Positions 17,131 through 25,733 of a stretch of DNA of 62,696 bases are shown piece after piece. Under the pieces are notes generated by a model, which saw only the letters and a program-made list of their open reading frames with translations, did no database searches and was not told the origin of the DNA. A program made the translations under genes and the position numbers. This DNA is from Planctomycetaceae bacterium (GTDB lineage: Bacteria; Planctomycetota; Planctomycetia; Pirellulales; Pirellulaceae), in contig SXOA01000025.1 of NCBI GenBank assembly GCA_005778405.1, positions 1 to 62,696 of the forward strand. The letters are read 5' to 3'. Numbering within the stretch: position 1 is the first letter of the stretch; the number at the start of each line of letters is the position of its first letter.

Positions 17131-17862
17131 CTACATCCACTCCTGCACTAGCGGCTTAATCACAATCTCCGGCACGTGTGCCCGCGGATGTAGCTGCACG
17201 ATGGCGAGGACGAGCTGGGCCACGTCTTCGGGGAGGAGCATTTTGGATTTCCGTTCGTCGCTGACGGGAGCGGGGCGATGCTCAAGGATCGGCGTGTTCA
17301 CTTCGCCAGGATAGACGTTGGTAATGCGGATGCCATTGGGGATTTCTTCGCTGCCGGCAGCGATGCCCAGGGCGGTGACGGCGAACTTGCTGGCGTTATA
17401 GGCGATGCCGCCGAGAGCCCCGGCCCGTTTGCCGGACGTGGAGGAGATGTTGACGATGACCCCGTCCTTTTTCTTCCGCATCTGTGGCAGGGCGAAGTAC
17501 ATGCAGTTGTAGACGCCGGTCGCGTTCACCTTGATGACGTGATCCCACTGCTCGGGGGTCATCGCGGACATGCTGCGGGTCTTGATATTGATGCCGGCGG
17601 AGTTGACGAGAAAATCGAGCGGGCCCAGCTCCTTCTCCTGCCAGGCAAAAAGCTTCTCAACGCTCTTCCGGTCCGCCACGTCCACCTCATGCGTCAGCAT
17701 CGGCGGCTTACCAATCCAAGCCGCAGCCGCCTCGCGGAGGACTTCGCCGCGGCGACCGGCAATCGCCACGCGGCAGCCTTCGGCCGCCAAACCCTGGGCA
17801 ATCCCCAGCCCAATGCCGCTGCCGCCACCCGTCACCAATGCCGATTTACCTGCCAGCTTCAT
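17131..17862 (-). CDS. Short-chain dehydrogenase/reductase (SDR)
   Basis: 243-residue classical SDR. It has the cofactor motif TGGGSGIG (about 10-17), NSAGI (about 87-91), catalytic Ser in NISSTSGK and the YNASK Tyr-Lys pair (about 154-158), then YPGEVNTP. GRRGE after the second strand favours NADP(H). It oxidises or reduces an unknown alcohol/carbonyl substrate in the cytoplasm. There is no evident Shine-Dalgarno. It starts 94 bp after the flhB stop on the same strand, so it could be read through from the flagellar operon, though no functional link is expected. Confidence 0.88.
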   Translation of the reverse strand: MKLAGKSALVTGGGSGIGLGIAQGLAAEGCRVAIAGRRGEVLREAAAAWIGKPPMLTHEVDVADRKSVEKLFAWQEKELGPLDFLVNSAGINIKTRSMSAMTPEQWDHVIKVNATGVYNCMYFALPQMRKKKDGVIVNISSTSGKRAGALGGIAYNASKFAVTALGIAAGSEEIPNGIRITNVYPGEVNTPILEHRPAPVSDERKSKMLLPEDVAQLVLAIVQLHPRAHVPEIVIKPLVQEWM

Positions 17863-17956
17863 GTCAGTCGCTTCTACGTTGTGAGGATGTGCCTAAGAAG
17901 CCACTATCCTAGCCAGCCGCGCAAAGGAGGGAAATTGGGGCGCACCGTCTCACACA

Positions 17957-19042
17957 TTATGCCGCCGTTCGCGCTCCTGGTAACGTCTTCCCCTTGAGCT
18001 GGTAGACGTATTTGACCACCTCGGCGACGGCGGCGTATTGTTCGGCGGGGACGGGATGGTTAATGTCGACGTGCTGGTAGAGGGCGCGGGCCAACTCTTT
18101 GCGCTCGACGATGGGGATGCCGCTTTCCAGTGCCAGGCGGCGGATGCGCTGGGCGAGAACGCCGGCCCCTTTGGCAATGACAATAGGGGCAGCCATCTTC
18201 TCTGGGTCGTATTGCAGAGCGACCGCCAGCTCCGTTGGATTCGTCACCACCAGGTCCGCCTTGGGGACCGTGCTCGACAGCCGGCCCATCACCAGTTGCC
18301 GCTGCACGGCCTTGCGTCGGGCGGCGAGTTGCGGATCCCCTTGCTGGGTCTTGAGCTCCTCGCGCAGTTGCTGCGTGGTCATTCGCAAATCGCTTTCGTG
18401 CTTCCACCAGAGAAACGCATAGTCGAACAAGGCCAGCGCGAGCAAAGCGCCGCCGATTTTCAGGCAGGTCCAGTACAAGACGGAAAACAGGTACGCGGCG
18501 ATTTCTCCCGAGGACTGGTCCATGAGCGTCATCAGCTGGTCGCGCTCTCCCCATAGACTCCACGCCGCCACGGCACAGACGAGGCCCACCTTCAGCAGCC
18601 CAAAGCCCAGATGCACGCTGTTGGCCATCGAAAAGATGCGGCTGGCGTTGGAGAGCGGATTGATTCGCTGAACGTCGAAGGCCAGTTTCTCCGGCAGGAA
18701 CAGGAAGCCAATCTGTCCCATGTGGACGACGATGCCAGCAATCATGACGAGGCCGAGCACGGGGACGAGCGCCTTGGCAAGTTCCCAGGAGAGGTGCAGG
18801 CTGCGATTGGCCAGATCTTGCGAGTCGAGCCGAATCCAAGCATCACCGTGGAGCTGCTCCTGAGTCAAGCGGCCCATGCTCATCGCCAACGAATTGCCGA
18901 AGTAGCCAAGGATCAAGACGGCTGCGACCAGCAGAGCCGCGGAAGCGAGATCCTGACTTTTTACGACCTGCCCTTCCTCGCGGGCCTGTTGGCGGCGATG
19001 CGGAGTCGCTTCGTGCGTCTTGTCGCCGAATTCTTCAGCCAT
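17957..19042 (-). CDS. flhB: Flagellar export switch protein FlhB
   Basis: 361 residues. Inner-membrane component of the flagellar type III export gate that switches substrate specificity from rod/hook to filament. The N-terminus GDKTHEATPHRRQQAREEG is diagnostic. Four membrane helices follow (about 30-50, 85-110, 140-160, 185-210), then a cytoplasmic domain. The autocleavage motif reads NPTE (residues 268-271) where FlhB proteins normally have NPTH. The start codon is preceded by a C-rich repeat rather than a Shine-Dalgarno, and fliR ends inside that repeat, so translational coupling is likely. Last flagellar gene of the cluster. Confidence 0.95.
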   Translation of the reverse strand: MAEEFGDKTHEATPHRRQQAREEGQVVKSQDLASAALLVAAVLILGYFGNSLAMSMGRLTQEQLHGDAWIRLDSQDLANRSLHLSWELAKALVPVLGLVMIAGIVVHMGQIGFLFLPEKLAFDVQRINPLSNASRIFSMANSVHLGFGLLKVGLVCAVAAWSLWGERDQLMTLMDQSSGEIAAYLFSVLYWTCLKIGGALLALALFDYAFLWWKHESDLRMTTQQLREELKTQQGDPQLAARRKAVQRQLVMGRLSSTVPKADLVVTNPTELAVALQYDPEKMAAPIVIAKGAGVLAQRIRRLALESGIPIVERKELARALYQHVDINHPVPAEQYAAVAEVVKYVYQLKGKTLPGARTAA

Positions 19043-19088
19043 GGGGGCCGGGGCTGGGGGCTAGGGGCTAGGGGCTAGGGGCTGGGGC
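19043..19088 (-). repeat. G-tract tandem repeat with quadruplex potential at fliR/flhB
   Basis: The plus strand carries GGGGCT/GGGGCTA units: seven runs of four or more G within 46 bp, meeting the usual G-quadruplex pattern. The mRNA (minus) strand is correspondingly C-rich. The units encode the last fliR residues (APAPSP-stop) and form the flhB leader. Confidence 0.7.
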
Positions 19089-19868
19089 AGTCGATTGAAG
19101 GAATACTTCGCGGATGCCATCGACAATGCCCGTCGCTTCTTGCTGGAACGCCCAGGCGGCGGAGCCGAGGGAGAAAGCGAGGATGGCGGGAGCAATGAGA
19201 GCGTTGAGGTTCAGGCCGATGGCGATGGAATTGAGCTGCGGCAGCGTGCGGCTGATGAGGGCGATGATGAGGATGGCGAGGAGCAGCGAGACCATCACCG
19301 GTGCCGAAGCGCGGATGCCCGTCTCAAAGCTGTGGGAGGCAACGTCCGAAAGAGCGGACGAAAGATTGGTGGGAAGAGTTCCGGAGCCCGGCGGCATCCA
19401 TTCAAACGAGCCGAGCAGAGCGTCCATGACTTCGCGATGTCCCCCCATCAGGAAGAAGATGGAAAGGGCCAGCATCTCCAGCAGGTTCGAGAAGATAGGG
19501 ACTGTGGTATCGAACGTCGGATTCACCACATCCGCCAGAGACATGCCACTCATCTGGCTGATCACCTGCCCAGCCAACTGCATGCCGGAAAGCAGAATCA
19601 TCACAGCCCCGCCCAGTGCCAATCCCAGCACCGCTTCGCGAGCCACCAGCAGACCCAGATCAACCAGGTTGCCCGGCTGCGAAATCGAGAGGCCCCAGTG
19701 GAGCGGCGTGATAAGGAGCGAAATGGCGACAGCGAGCAGACCCCGAACTTGCAGCGGAATGGAATTGGAACCGAGCACCGGCAACGTCATCAGCAGCGAG
19801 CCGACGCGCGTGAGCACTAGCACGAAGACCAGGAACTGTCCGAGGTAAGTGGAGAGGAGGGAGGACAT
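19068..19868 (-). CDS. fliR: Flagellar export gate protein FliR
   Basis: 266 residues, hydrophobic throughout. Part of the FliP5-FliQ4-FliR1 export gate. It opens MSSLLSTYLGQFLVFVLVLTRVG and contains the conserved ALGGAVMILLSGMQLAGQVISQMSGMSLADVVNP region in pieces around residues 85-120. The ATG at 19868 was chosen because the upstream extension translates the GAATGACG-family repeat. The C-terminal APAPSP and the stop come from a tandem G/C repeat, so the native end may have been altered. Confidence 0.93.
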   Translation of the reverse strand: MSSLLSTYLGQFLVFVLVLTRVGSLLMTLPVLGSNSIPLQVRGLLAVAISLLITPLHWGLSISQPGNLVDLGLLVAREAVLGLALGGAVMILLSGMQLAGQVISQMSGMSLADVVNPTFDTTVPIFSNLLEMLALSIFFLMGGHREVMDALLGSFEWMPPGSGTLPTNLSSALSDVASHSFETGIRASAPVMVSLLLAILIIALISRTLPQLNSIAIGLNLNALIAPAILAFSLGSAAWAFQQEATGIVDGIREVFLQSTAPAPSP

Positions 19869-19893
19869 GGGGGGAATTCCAAATTCCGAATTC

Positions 19894-19936
19894 CGAATGG
19901 CGAATGACGAGTTTTTCATTCGTCATTCGCCATTCG
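19894..19936. repeat. GAATGACG-family perfect inverted repeat in the fliR-fliQ gap
   Basis: CGAATGGCGAATGACGA (19894-19910) and its exact complement (19920-19936) are separated by nine bases (GTTTTTCAT). Partial further copies flank it on both sides (AATTCCGAATT on the left; AATTTCGTCATT on the right). Confidence 0.9.
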
Positions 19937-19952
19937 AATTTCGTCATTTCCG

Positions 19953-20228
19953 TCAGCCTCCTGATATCGTCTTCGGGATGTTCGTAATCAACAGCTCCGA
20001 GTACTCGATCATCTTCTGCGTCAGCCAGGGAAGACATAGCAGCAATGCGACGAACATGGCGACGATTTTGGGAACAAAGGCGACTGTTTGATCTTGAACC
20101 TGCGTCAGCGCCTGAGCTAGGCCAATGAGCAGACCGACCGCCATGCCGACGAGCAGCAGCGGCGCGCTGAGGAGCAGCGAGGTCGTGATCGCTTGCTGGG
20201 TCAGGGAGATGGCGTCGGCAGGGTCCAT
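19953..20228 (-). CDS. fliQ: Flagellar export gate protein FliQ
   Basis: 91 residues, the usual FliQ length, with two membrane helices (about 15-40 and 52-75). The opening DPADAISLTQQAITTSLLLSAP and ALTQVQDQTVAFVPKIVAM are typical. Component of the FliPQR export gate. It lies 55 bp after the fliP stop; the spacer contains GAGCGGTGAGCGGAGAG-type low-complexity DNA. Confidence 0.95.
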   Translation of the reverse strand: MDPADAISLTQQAITTSLLLSAPLLLVGMAVGLLIGLAQALTQVQDQTVAFVPKIVAMFVALLLCLPWLTQKMIEYSELLITNIPKTISGG

Positions 20229-20283
20229 AGGGAAAAGCGGAGAGCGGTGAGCGGAGAGTCAAGAACGCGGGGACGGCAGTTTC

Positions 20284-21165
20284 TCATGGGGGTGCGCCGA
20301 AGCTGGCTAGGAGCATGCCGACGACGAGGTTCCAGCCGTCCACGAGGACGAAGAGCAGGAGCTTGAGGGGGAGCGAGATCATCATCGGCGGCAGCATCAT
20401 CATCCCCATCGAAATGGTGACGCTGGAAACGACGATGTCCAGGATCAGAAACGGCAGATAAATCTGAAAGCCGATGAGGAAGGCGACTTTAAGCTCGCTG
20501 AGCATGAACGCGGGAAGCAGGGCCTGGAGCGGGACTTCGTCGTAGGTTTCGGGAACCTTCTGCCGCTGCTCGGCCGGGAGGTAGTCGAAGAATAGCCAGA
20601 CGTCCTTGGAGTTTCCCGCCAGGTCGATCTGCCGGCTCATGAACCGCTTAATGGGCATGACACCGGCATTGAACGCCTCTTCCGGCGAGGCGATTTCACC
20701 CTTGGTATAGGGACCGATGCTCTCGGTATAAACCTCAGTCCAGGTCGGCGTCATGATCAAGAGCGTCATGAACAGGGCCAGCGTGGTGAGGACCTGGCTG
20801 GGCGGCAGTTGTTGTGTCCCCAGGGCCTGCTTGAGGAGTCCCAGGACGACAACGATCCGCACGAAGCTCGTCGTCATCAAGAGCACGGCCGGAGCCAGAC
20901 TGAGGACGGTCAGGAGCAGCAGAATCTGTAGCGACGAGCTGAGCCGCTCCGGGCTGGTCCATTCCTGTGGACCTCCCTTGAGGATTTCGCTGACAGCATC
21001 ATTGGTCGGTGGCGCGGGAGGGCTGGGCGGTTCGACGCTGATGCCGGGCGACATGTTCGAGCGACCGCCCGTTTGTCCCAACACCTGCGATGGCAGCAAT
21101 ACAGCCAGCGCCAAGAAGGCGCAGGCGAGCCATTTCCAAGCCGTGATTTGCAGGCGAGTTTGCAT
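20284..21165 (-). CDS. fliP: Flagellar export gate protein FliP
   Basis: 293 residues. The signal-like N-terminus MQTRLQITAWKWLACAFLAL is followed by a Pro-rich linker and the FliP core: TSFVRIVVVLGLLKQALGTQ, ALFMTLLIMTPTW, PAFMLSELKVAFLIGFQIYL and SSVTISMGMMMLPP. The ATG at 21165 begins the signal sequence, 4 bp after the fliO stop; an upstream extension would overlap fliO. FliP proteins usually carry such a cleaved signal. Confidence 0.95.
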   Translation of the reverse strand: MQTRLQITAWKWLACAFLALAVLLPSQVLGQTGGRSNMSPGISVEPPSPPAPPTNDAVSEILKGGPQEWTSPERLSSSLQILLLLTVLSLAPAVLLMTTSFVRIVVVLGLLKQALGTQQLPPSQVLTTLALFMTLLIMTPTWTEVYTESIGPYTKGEIASPEEAFNAGVMPIKRFMSRQIDLAGNSKDVWLFFDYLPAEQRQKVPETYDEVPLQALLPAFMLSELKVAFLIGFQIYLPFLILDIVVSSVTISMGMMMLPPMMISLPLKLLLFVLVDGWNLVVGMLLASFGAPP

Positions 21166-21169
21166 GGTC

Positions 21170-21841
21170 TTAAGCCCTCGCCGTGGCACGAGTGCGGGAG
21201 GTCGCCGTGGCTGCCGCGGGTGCGCGGCGATTTCCATCGACGAACGTGCTGGAGGTCCGTTCTCCCCCCACTTGCTCCACCAGACTGCGGAATGAAGCGG
21301 TCGCGCTCTCCGGCTTCTGGCGGCGACAGATGTCGCTGAGCCGTTCCACTTCAGTGGCGCTGCTGATTTCGGTCAGCGTTCGGGCTCCTTGCGGCGACAA
21401 AGCGACAAGCAAGAGCTTGGTACCGACTCGCACGAGCTGCATCTGCTGGCCCCCTCCCAGCGACGTTCGCCCGAGCAGTTCCACCGCCTCCTTGGGCAAA
21501 GCCGCGGTCCCCGCCGGAGCAAACCGGCGAGAGAACCAGACAAGAACGACGAACAGACCAAGGACAATGCCGAGACTGCCCACGACGGTTGTAATTGCAC
21601 TTGTGGAACTCGTGGCTGCCGGACGAGCCAGCTCTGACGAAGTTGATTTCTCCCGTGGCGCGAGGCGCAGCGGCGCGCGAGGGACCTCCGTCGAAACGGC
21701 TGGTTCCTCGGCATAGGCGGCGGGCTGAACAACCCGGCGCGACGGTGGTCCGTAGGCGCTACTTCGCTGCCGTTCCTCTGCGGAGGCAGAACTGGCCGCC
21801 GTGGCGAGCAGGAGAATCAGGATGACAAGGCGAGGAAGCAT
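21170..21841 (-). CDS. fliO: Flagellar protein FliO
   Basis: 223 residues. Chaperone-like membrane protein that stabilises FliP during gate assembly. A signal segment MLPRLVILILLLATAASS is followed by a low-complexity periplasmic stretch, one membrane helix (about 110-130, TTVVGSLGIVLGLFVVLVW) and a small cytoplasmic domain with EAVELLGRTSLGGGQQMQLVRVGTK in pieces, which is the FliO signature. The ATG at 21841 is used because it starts the signal sequence. It is longer than many FliO proteins because of the Ala/Ser-rich linker and tail. Confidence 0.88.
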   Translation of the reverse strand: MLPRLVILILLLATAASSASAEERQRSSAYGPPSRRVVQPAAYAEEPAVSTEVPRAPLRLAPREKSTSSELARPAATSSTSAITTVVGSLGIVLGLFVVLVWFSRRFAPAGTAALPKEAVELLGRTSLGGGQQMQLVRVGTKLLLVALSPQGARTLTEISSATEVERLSDICRRQKPESATASFRSLVEQVGGERTSSTFVDGNRRAPAAATATSRTRATARA

Positions 21842-21912
21842 CCGTGCTTTCCGATGGTACTCCTCACGCTCCGCGTGAGGATGTCCGCTCACGGAGTGAG
21901 CGGACAAACTTG

Positions 21913-22503
21913 TTACTTGAAATCATCACCCGCCAGCAGCTCGGCCACGCGGATGCAGAAGTTGTCGTTCATCACGAGGACTTCTCCGCGGGCGATCAGC
22001 CGGCCGTTCACGAAAATATCCACCGGGTCGCCGGCCAGTTTCTCCAGGGGCACTACCGCTCCCCGGCGGAGCTTGAGGACATCCTCCAAATACATCTGCG
22101 TTCGCCCGAGCTCAATCCGGACATCCAGGTCAACATCCTTGAGCAGTTCGATCGTTGCTTTTTCGCCCGAAGCCGGTGCACTGCTGAAATCCCGCAGTGC
22201 AAACGGCGAGATGCCGGCAACCGCGGGGTCGACGGGTTGGTCGACGGACGCGATGGCTTGTTCGGCCTGTGCCAGCAAGTAGTTGATGTCGTCGCCAACG
22301 ATATCGGACGGGGAGTTCTCGGCGGAATTCTTGGCACTTCGCGGCCGAGTTGCCACGGCCGCCGCGCCGTCCGATTCTAGAGTGTTCGTTGCCGCGCCAC
22401 CCTGGCCGCCAGCATCGGGGGATGGGCCGGCAATTCCAGCGGCCGCCTGCGCTTCGCGGAGCAGGTCTTCGATCTCGTCGGTATTGAGCTTCGGCTCAGC
22501 CAT
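21913..22503 (-). CDS. fliN: Flagellar motor switch protein FliN
   Basis: 196 residues. The C-terminal about 80 residues are the SpoA/FliN domain: LLKDVDLDVRIELGRTQMYL, VLKLRRGAVVPL, DPVDIFVNGRLIARGEV, then DNFCIRVAELL. The N-terminal 110 residues are acidic and low in complexity after a helix (NTDEIEDLLREAQAAAG). It forms the lower C ring with FliG and FliM and docks FliH. No fliM lies beside it: fliL is the immediate upstream gene. The ATG has only a weak Shine-Dalgarno. Confidence 0.93.
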   Translation of the reverse strand: MAEPKLNTDEIEDLLREAQAAAGIAGPSPDAGGQGGAATNTLESDGAAAVATRPRSAKNSAENSPSDIVGDDINYLLAQAEQAIASVDQPVDPAVAGISPFALRDFSSAPASGEKATIELLKDVDLDVRIELGRTQMYLEDVLKLRRGAVVPLEKLAGDPVDIFVNGRLIARGEVLVMNDNFCIRVAELLAGDDFK

Positions 22504-22548
22504 GGAATCCGATCCGGGGCGCCGTTGAAACCTGGCAACTGCTAGCAG

Positions 22549-23064
22549 CTACTGCTCGATGAAGGCGTAATCGCTGAACACAATCGTATGCAGCATCGGC
22601 TTCCCCAGCAGCTCGTTACTTTTCGCCAAAATCTTCCTTTTGAGCAAGGCCAAACCGGGGTCGGAAAGCTCCGCCACGTCGGATTTGCGAATCTCAAAAA
22701 TGATCTGGTCCCGCAGCCGGTGCTCGCACTTGGTATAGAGCTCGGCAAAATGCTCGTGCTCCTTTTCGGGGACGGTCCCGATCAGGTGGAAGTTGACCCG
22801 CATCGTCAGGTTTTCCGTCGGTTTGTGGACGATGACGTTGAACTTGCCCAGTTCCACCTCCGCCTCGTGCTCGGCCGAATGCTCCCCCTTGTGCTCCGCC
22901 GCAGCCTCGTGGCCATGTTCGCCGGCCGCGGCGTGCTCCCCCCCCTCTTTCTTCTTCGCCCAGCTCTCCAAATCGGCCGTGCTAGGAATCAGCAAGTACG
23001 CGAAAACGCACTCCACCAGGATGACGGAGCTAATGAAGACGGCAACTAGAATCGGCTTGAGCAT
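22549..23064 (-). CDS. fliL: Flagellar basal-body protein FliL-like
   Basis: 171 residues: one N-terminal membrane helix (about 5-23), a linker of about 35 residues rich in His and Glu (six His in EH/GH pairs), then a periplasmic domain with VIVHKPTENLTMRVNFHLIG that fits the FliL family. FliL associates with the stator and supports motor torque. The ATG at 23064 precedes the helix directly; a 35-residue upstream extension has no helix or motif. The His/Glu linker looks metal-binding, but that is only a suggestion. Confidence 0.8.
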   Translation of the reverse strand: MLKPILVAVFISSVILVECVFAYLLIPSTADLESWAKKKEGGEHAAAGEHGHEAAAEHKGEHSAEHEAEVELGKFNVIVHKPTENLTMRVNFHLIGTVPEKEHEHFAELYTKCEHRLRDQIIFEIRKSDVAELSDPGLALLKRKILAKSNELLGKPMLHTIVFSDYAFIEQ

Positions 23065-23220
23065 GATGGCACTCGGCGCAGCGGAAAGCGGCAGCACTCC
23101 AGGCCCTTGCCGAGCAAGCGCACTCGCTGCCGCAAAACTATAGGTCACAGGCCACTGGAAAGGGGCCAACTTGCGAGTGCCGCGATACCGGTGTTATGAC
23201 CGCTACAGATTGCCCATCCG

Positions 23221-25674
23221 TTACCGGCTGAGGTTGAGCAGTTCGTCCAGTAATTGCTGGACAGCGGTGATGACGCGGGCGTTGCCCCGGTACTGCGTGG
23301 TGGCGAGGACGAGATCGATAAGGTTCTTACCGATGTCGGAATTGGACAGTTCGACCGCACCGGCCACGATGGAACCCATGCCGCTTTCGCCAGGGTTCGC
23401 TTCGATGGGAAGGCCGCTGTTGACCCCTTGGGCAAAATTGTTGTCGCCGCGTTGTTCCAGGCCGACCGGATTGGCAAAGCGGGCCATGCGGACCTGGCCC
23501 AAGTCCCGCGTTACGCCGTTGGAAAAGACGCCGCGGATGGTCCCGTCCTCCCCGATGATGAAGCTCGTCAATGATCCAGCGCTCGAACCGTCTTGCCGCG
23601 ACACCGCCAGTGTCGCCGTGGCCTGGGAGAGACCGGAGATGGCCCCGAAGTCCAACGTGAATTGCAGTGGGTCGGAAGAGGGGATGTTGCGCCGCTCCAC
23701 GGCCACCTGGTCGTTCGTGGAAGTGACGAAATTGCCCTGCCCGTCAAACGTGATCAGGCCTGTCCCCACGGAGATGTCGGCTCCAGTGAGCGGACTGTTG
23801 TCCGAGGAATCGGCGAACCAGCGGTAGATGGTGGCCGAGTCCGTGGTTTCCTGCAGCACCGTTGTTAGCCGCACGTTGATGGGGATGCCCAGGGTGTCGT
23901 AGGCGATGAAATCGGCGACGGCGCTTTGTCCCTTCGCCTCCTGGATCTCGCCAAAGGCGAGGTTGGGACTCGAGACCGTCCCGGTGGTGTCGATCATGCG
24001 AAAGGCCGAGAGGTCCACCTCGACGGCGCTGTGTACGCCGTTGTTGGAAACGAACCGGATCTTGCCATTGTTGATTGAGCCGCCGGGACCGAGGGTGCCC
24101 GTTTCTCCCAGAATGTTGTTCACCGAGCCGGGGAGCGGGTTTTGCGGGTCGTCGAGCGAAGTCTGAATCCCCATTGCCTCCTGCATGAAGTCCATCAAAT
24201 CCTGCACGGTGGAAGTGGCCGATACGGTCATCGATTGCATGCCGAGCGCCCGCTCACCCTTGCGGCCGGTGAATTCGAGCGTGCCGAGCTCAAAGACCTG
24301 CTCATAATCCAGGCCGCTCCTTCTGACGACGTTGGTCAAGAGCGTGTTGGAGTCGAGTTTAGGGCCATCCAGGTCGATTTGCTGGTTGCCGCTTACGGCC
24401 AGATCGGAGATCTGGGTATCGGTGCGGGAATCGGTGTAGGAATCGCCAGGGTTAACCTCGGCCACTAAGTAGAACTGACTGGCATCGGTCGCCAGGTTGC
24501 GATAGATGCGCACTTTGTCATAAGCGGGGACTCCGGAACCGGGTACCGGCACTGGCGGCGTCGGCAGATTTTGCAGATGGATCCGGCTATTGACGACGTT
24601 CTGCGGGCCGAGCAGGGCGCTGGGGCGGCTTTCCTCTTCGCCCGTTTTGGCATAGGTGACGAGGTAGCTATAGTTGCCACTGAGAGCGGTGGTGTTCAGG
24701 GGCGTGGCAGACAGCGGCACGTTGTTATCGATATAGGTTCCTGGGGTGGCCACCGTGGCCAGTTGAAAGAACGCCGAGCCGCCTGCCGCGGTGCGATAGA
24801 TTCTCATTTGCGAGTATTGGGTGCCCCCCGATGGCAGATTGTTGACGACGATCGAGTTATTGGCCAGCGTGTCCCCTGCCGGGACGGTTACGGAGATTTC
24901 GTTGGACGGAGGGCCTTCGGTGCCGCTGGCGTCGACAAAGGCGAAACGATAGCGAAAGACATCCCCTTCCGCATGGGTGCCGCCCGCCCCTTGGGCCGAG
25001 CCGAAGGTGATGCCGGAGGAATCGGCCGTGGCGGCCACGCCCAGAATGACGGTCGAGGCATCCGGGCGCGGCACCACGGCGTCGCCGAGCGTGGCGCTTT
25101 CAATCACCCCTGCGGTGTCGGCCACGTCGCCAGACGGTGTCAGCACTCCTTGCAACAGCACGTTTTGCGTGGCCTGGGCTGTGGCCGCCGTGCCGAGAGG
25201 AATCTGCAGCGAGGTGAGCGCGTTGGTCTGCAACTCGAAATCATCATTGACGCCATAGCCCAGCAAGCGGTTCCCGGTGACGGTAACCAGCTCGTTATCG
25301 GCGTTGGTTTTGAACTGCCCGTTGCGAGTGAACAGGCGGGATCCGCTGGCATCCTCGACCATGAAAAAGCCGTCCCCTTGAATGGCGAGGTCGGACGGGC
25401 TGGAGCTGATTTCCACGGTCCCCTGATTGAATTTCTGCGTGATTTCGGCCACGCGTGTTCCCAGGCCGGTCTGCCGCGGATTGGTGCCGCCGCTGCTGGC
25501 CGTGGGGCCGGAGCCGATGCTGTAGGTCTGCAGAAACTGCGTAGCGAAGACGCTCCGCGATTCCTTGAAGCCGACGGTTTGCGAGTTGGCCAGGTTATTG
25601 CCGACAACGTCGACTTGCGTTTCCGCGGCGGACATCCCGGTGAGTGCAGTGGTGAGTGAGGAGGCCAAACCCAT
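23221..25674 (-). CDS. flgE: Flagellar hook protein FlgE with inserted tandem beta domains
   Basis: 817 residues, about twice the Escherichia coli length (402). The N-terminal rod-like motif GLASSLTTALTGMSAAETQV and ANSQTVGFKESR, the QGDGFFMVED segment and the C-terminal MGSIVAGAVELSNSDIGKNL are diagnostic. Two similar blocks of about 88 residues (about 230-318 and 331-416) share a pattern of YxYxVTF, PSN/PSA, a NLP turn, VRIYR, and FxLVA then YxD, like fibronectin-type or hook-surface domains duplicated in tandem. AAGGAA lies 8 nt before the ATG. It is secreted by the type III apparatus encoded downstream. Confidence 0.93.
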   Translation of the reverse strand: MGLASSLTTALTGMSAAETQVDVVGNNLANSQTVGFKESRSVFATQFLQTYSIGSGPTASSGGTNPRQTGLGTRVAEITQKFNQGTVEISSSPSDLAIQGDGFFMVEDASGSRLFTRNGQFKTNADNELVTVTGNRLLGYGVNDDFELQTNALTSLQIPLGTAATAQATQNVLLQGVLTPSGDVADTAGVIESATLGDAVVPRPDASTVILGVAATADSSGITFGSAQGAGGTHAEGDVFRYRFAFVDASGTEGPPSNEISVTVPAGDTLANNSIVVNNLPSGGTQYSQMRIYRTAAGGSAFFQLATVATPGTYIDNNVPLSATPLNTTALSGNYSYLVTYAKTGEEESRPSALLGPQNVVNSRIHLQNLPTPPVPVPGSGVPAYDKVRIYRNLATDASQFYLVAEVNPGDSYTDSRTDTQISDLAVSGNQQIDLDGPKLDSNTLLTNVVRRSGLDYEQVFELGTLEFTGRKGERALGMQSMTVSATSTVQDLMDFMQEAMGIQTSLDDPQNPLPGSVNNILGETGTLGPGGSINNGKIRFVSNNGVHSAVEVDLSAFRMIDTTGTVSSPNLAFGEIQEAKGQSAVADFIAYDTLGIPINVRLTTVLQETTDSATIYRWFADSSDNSPLTGADISVGTGLITFDGQGNFVTSTNDQVAVERRNIPSSDPLQFTLDFGAISGLSQATATLAVSRQDGSSAGSLTSFIIGEDGTIRGVFSNGVTRDLGQVRMARFANPVGLEQRGDNNFAQGVNSGLPIEANPGESGMGSIVAGAVELSNSDIGKNLIDLVLATTQYRGNARVITAVQQLLDELLNLSR

Positions 25675-25733
25675 GATTCAGTTCCTTGATAATGTGCTGG
25701 TGGGAAGAAGGCAGGAGTGGACGGGTTCCAACA

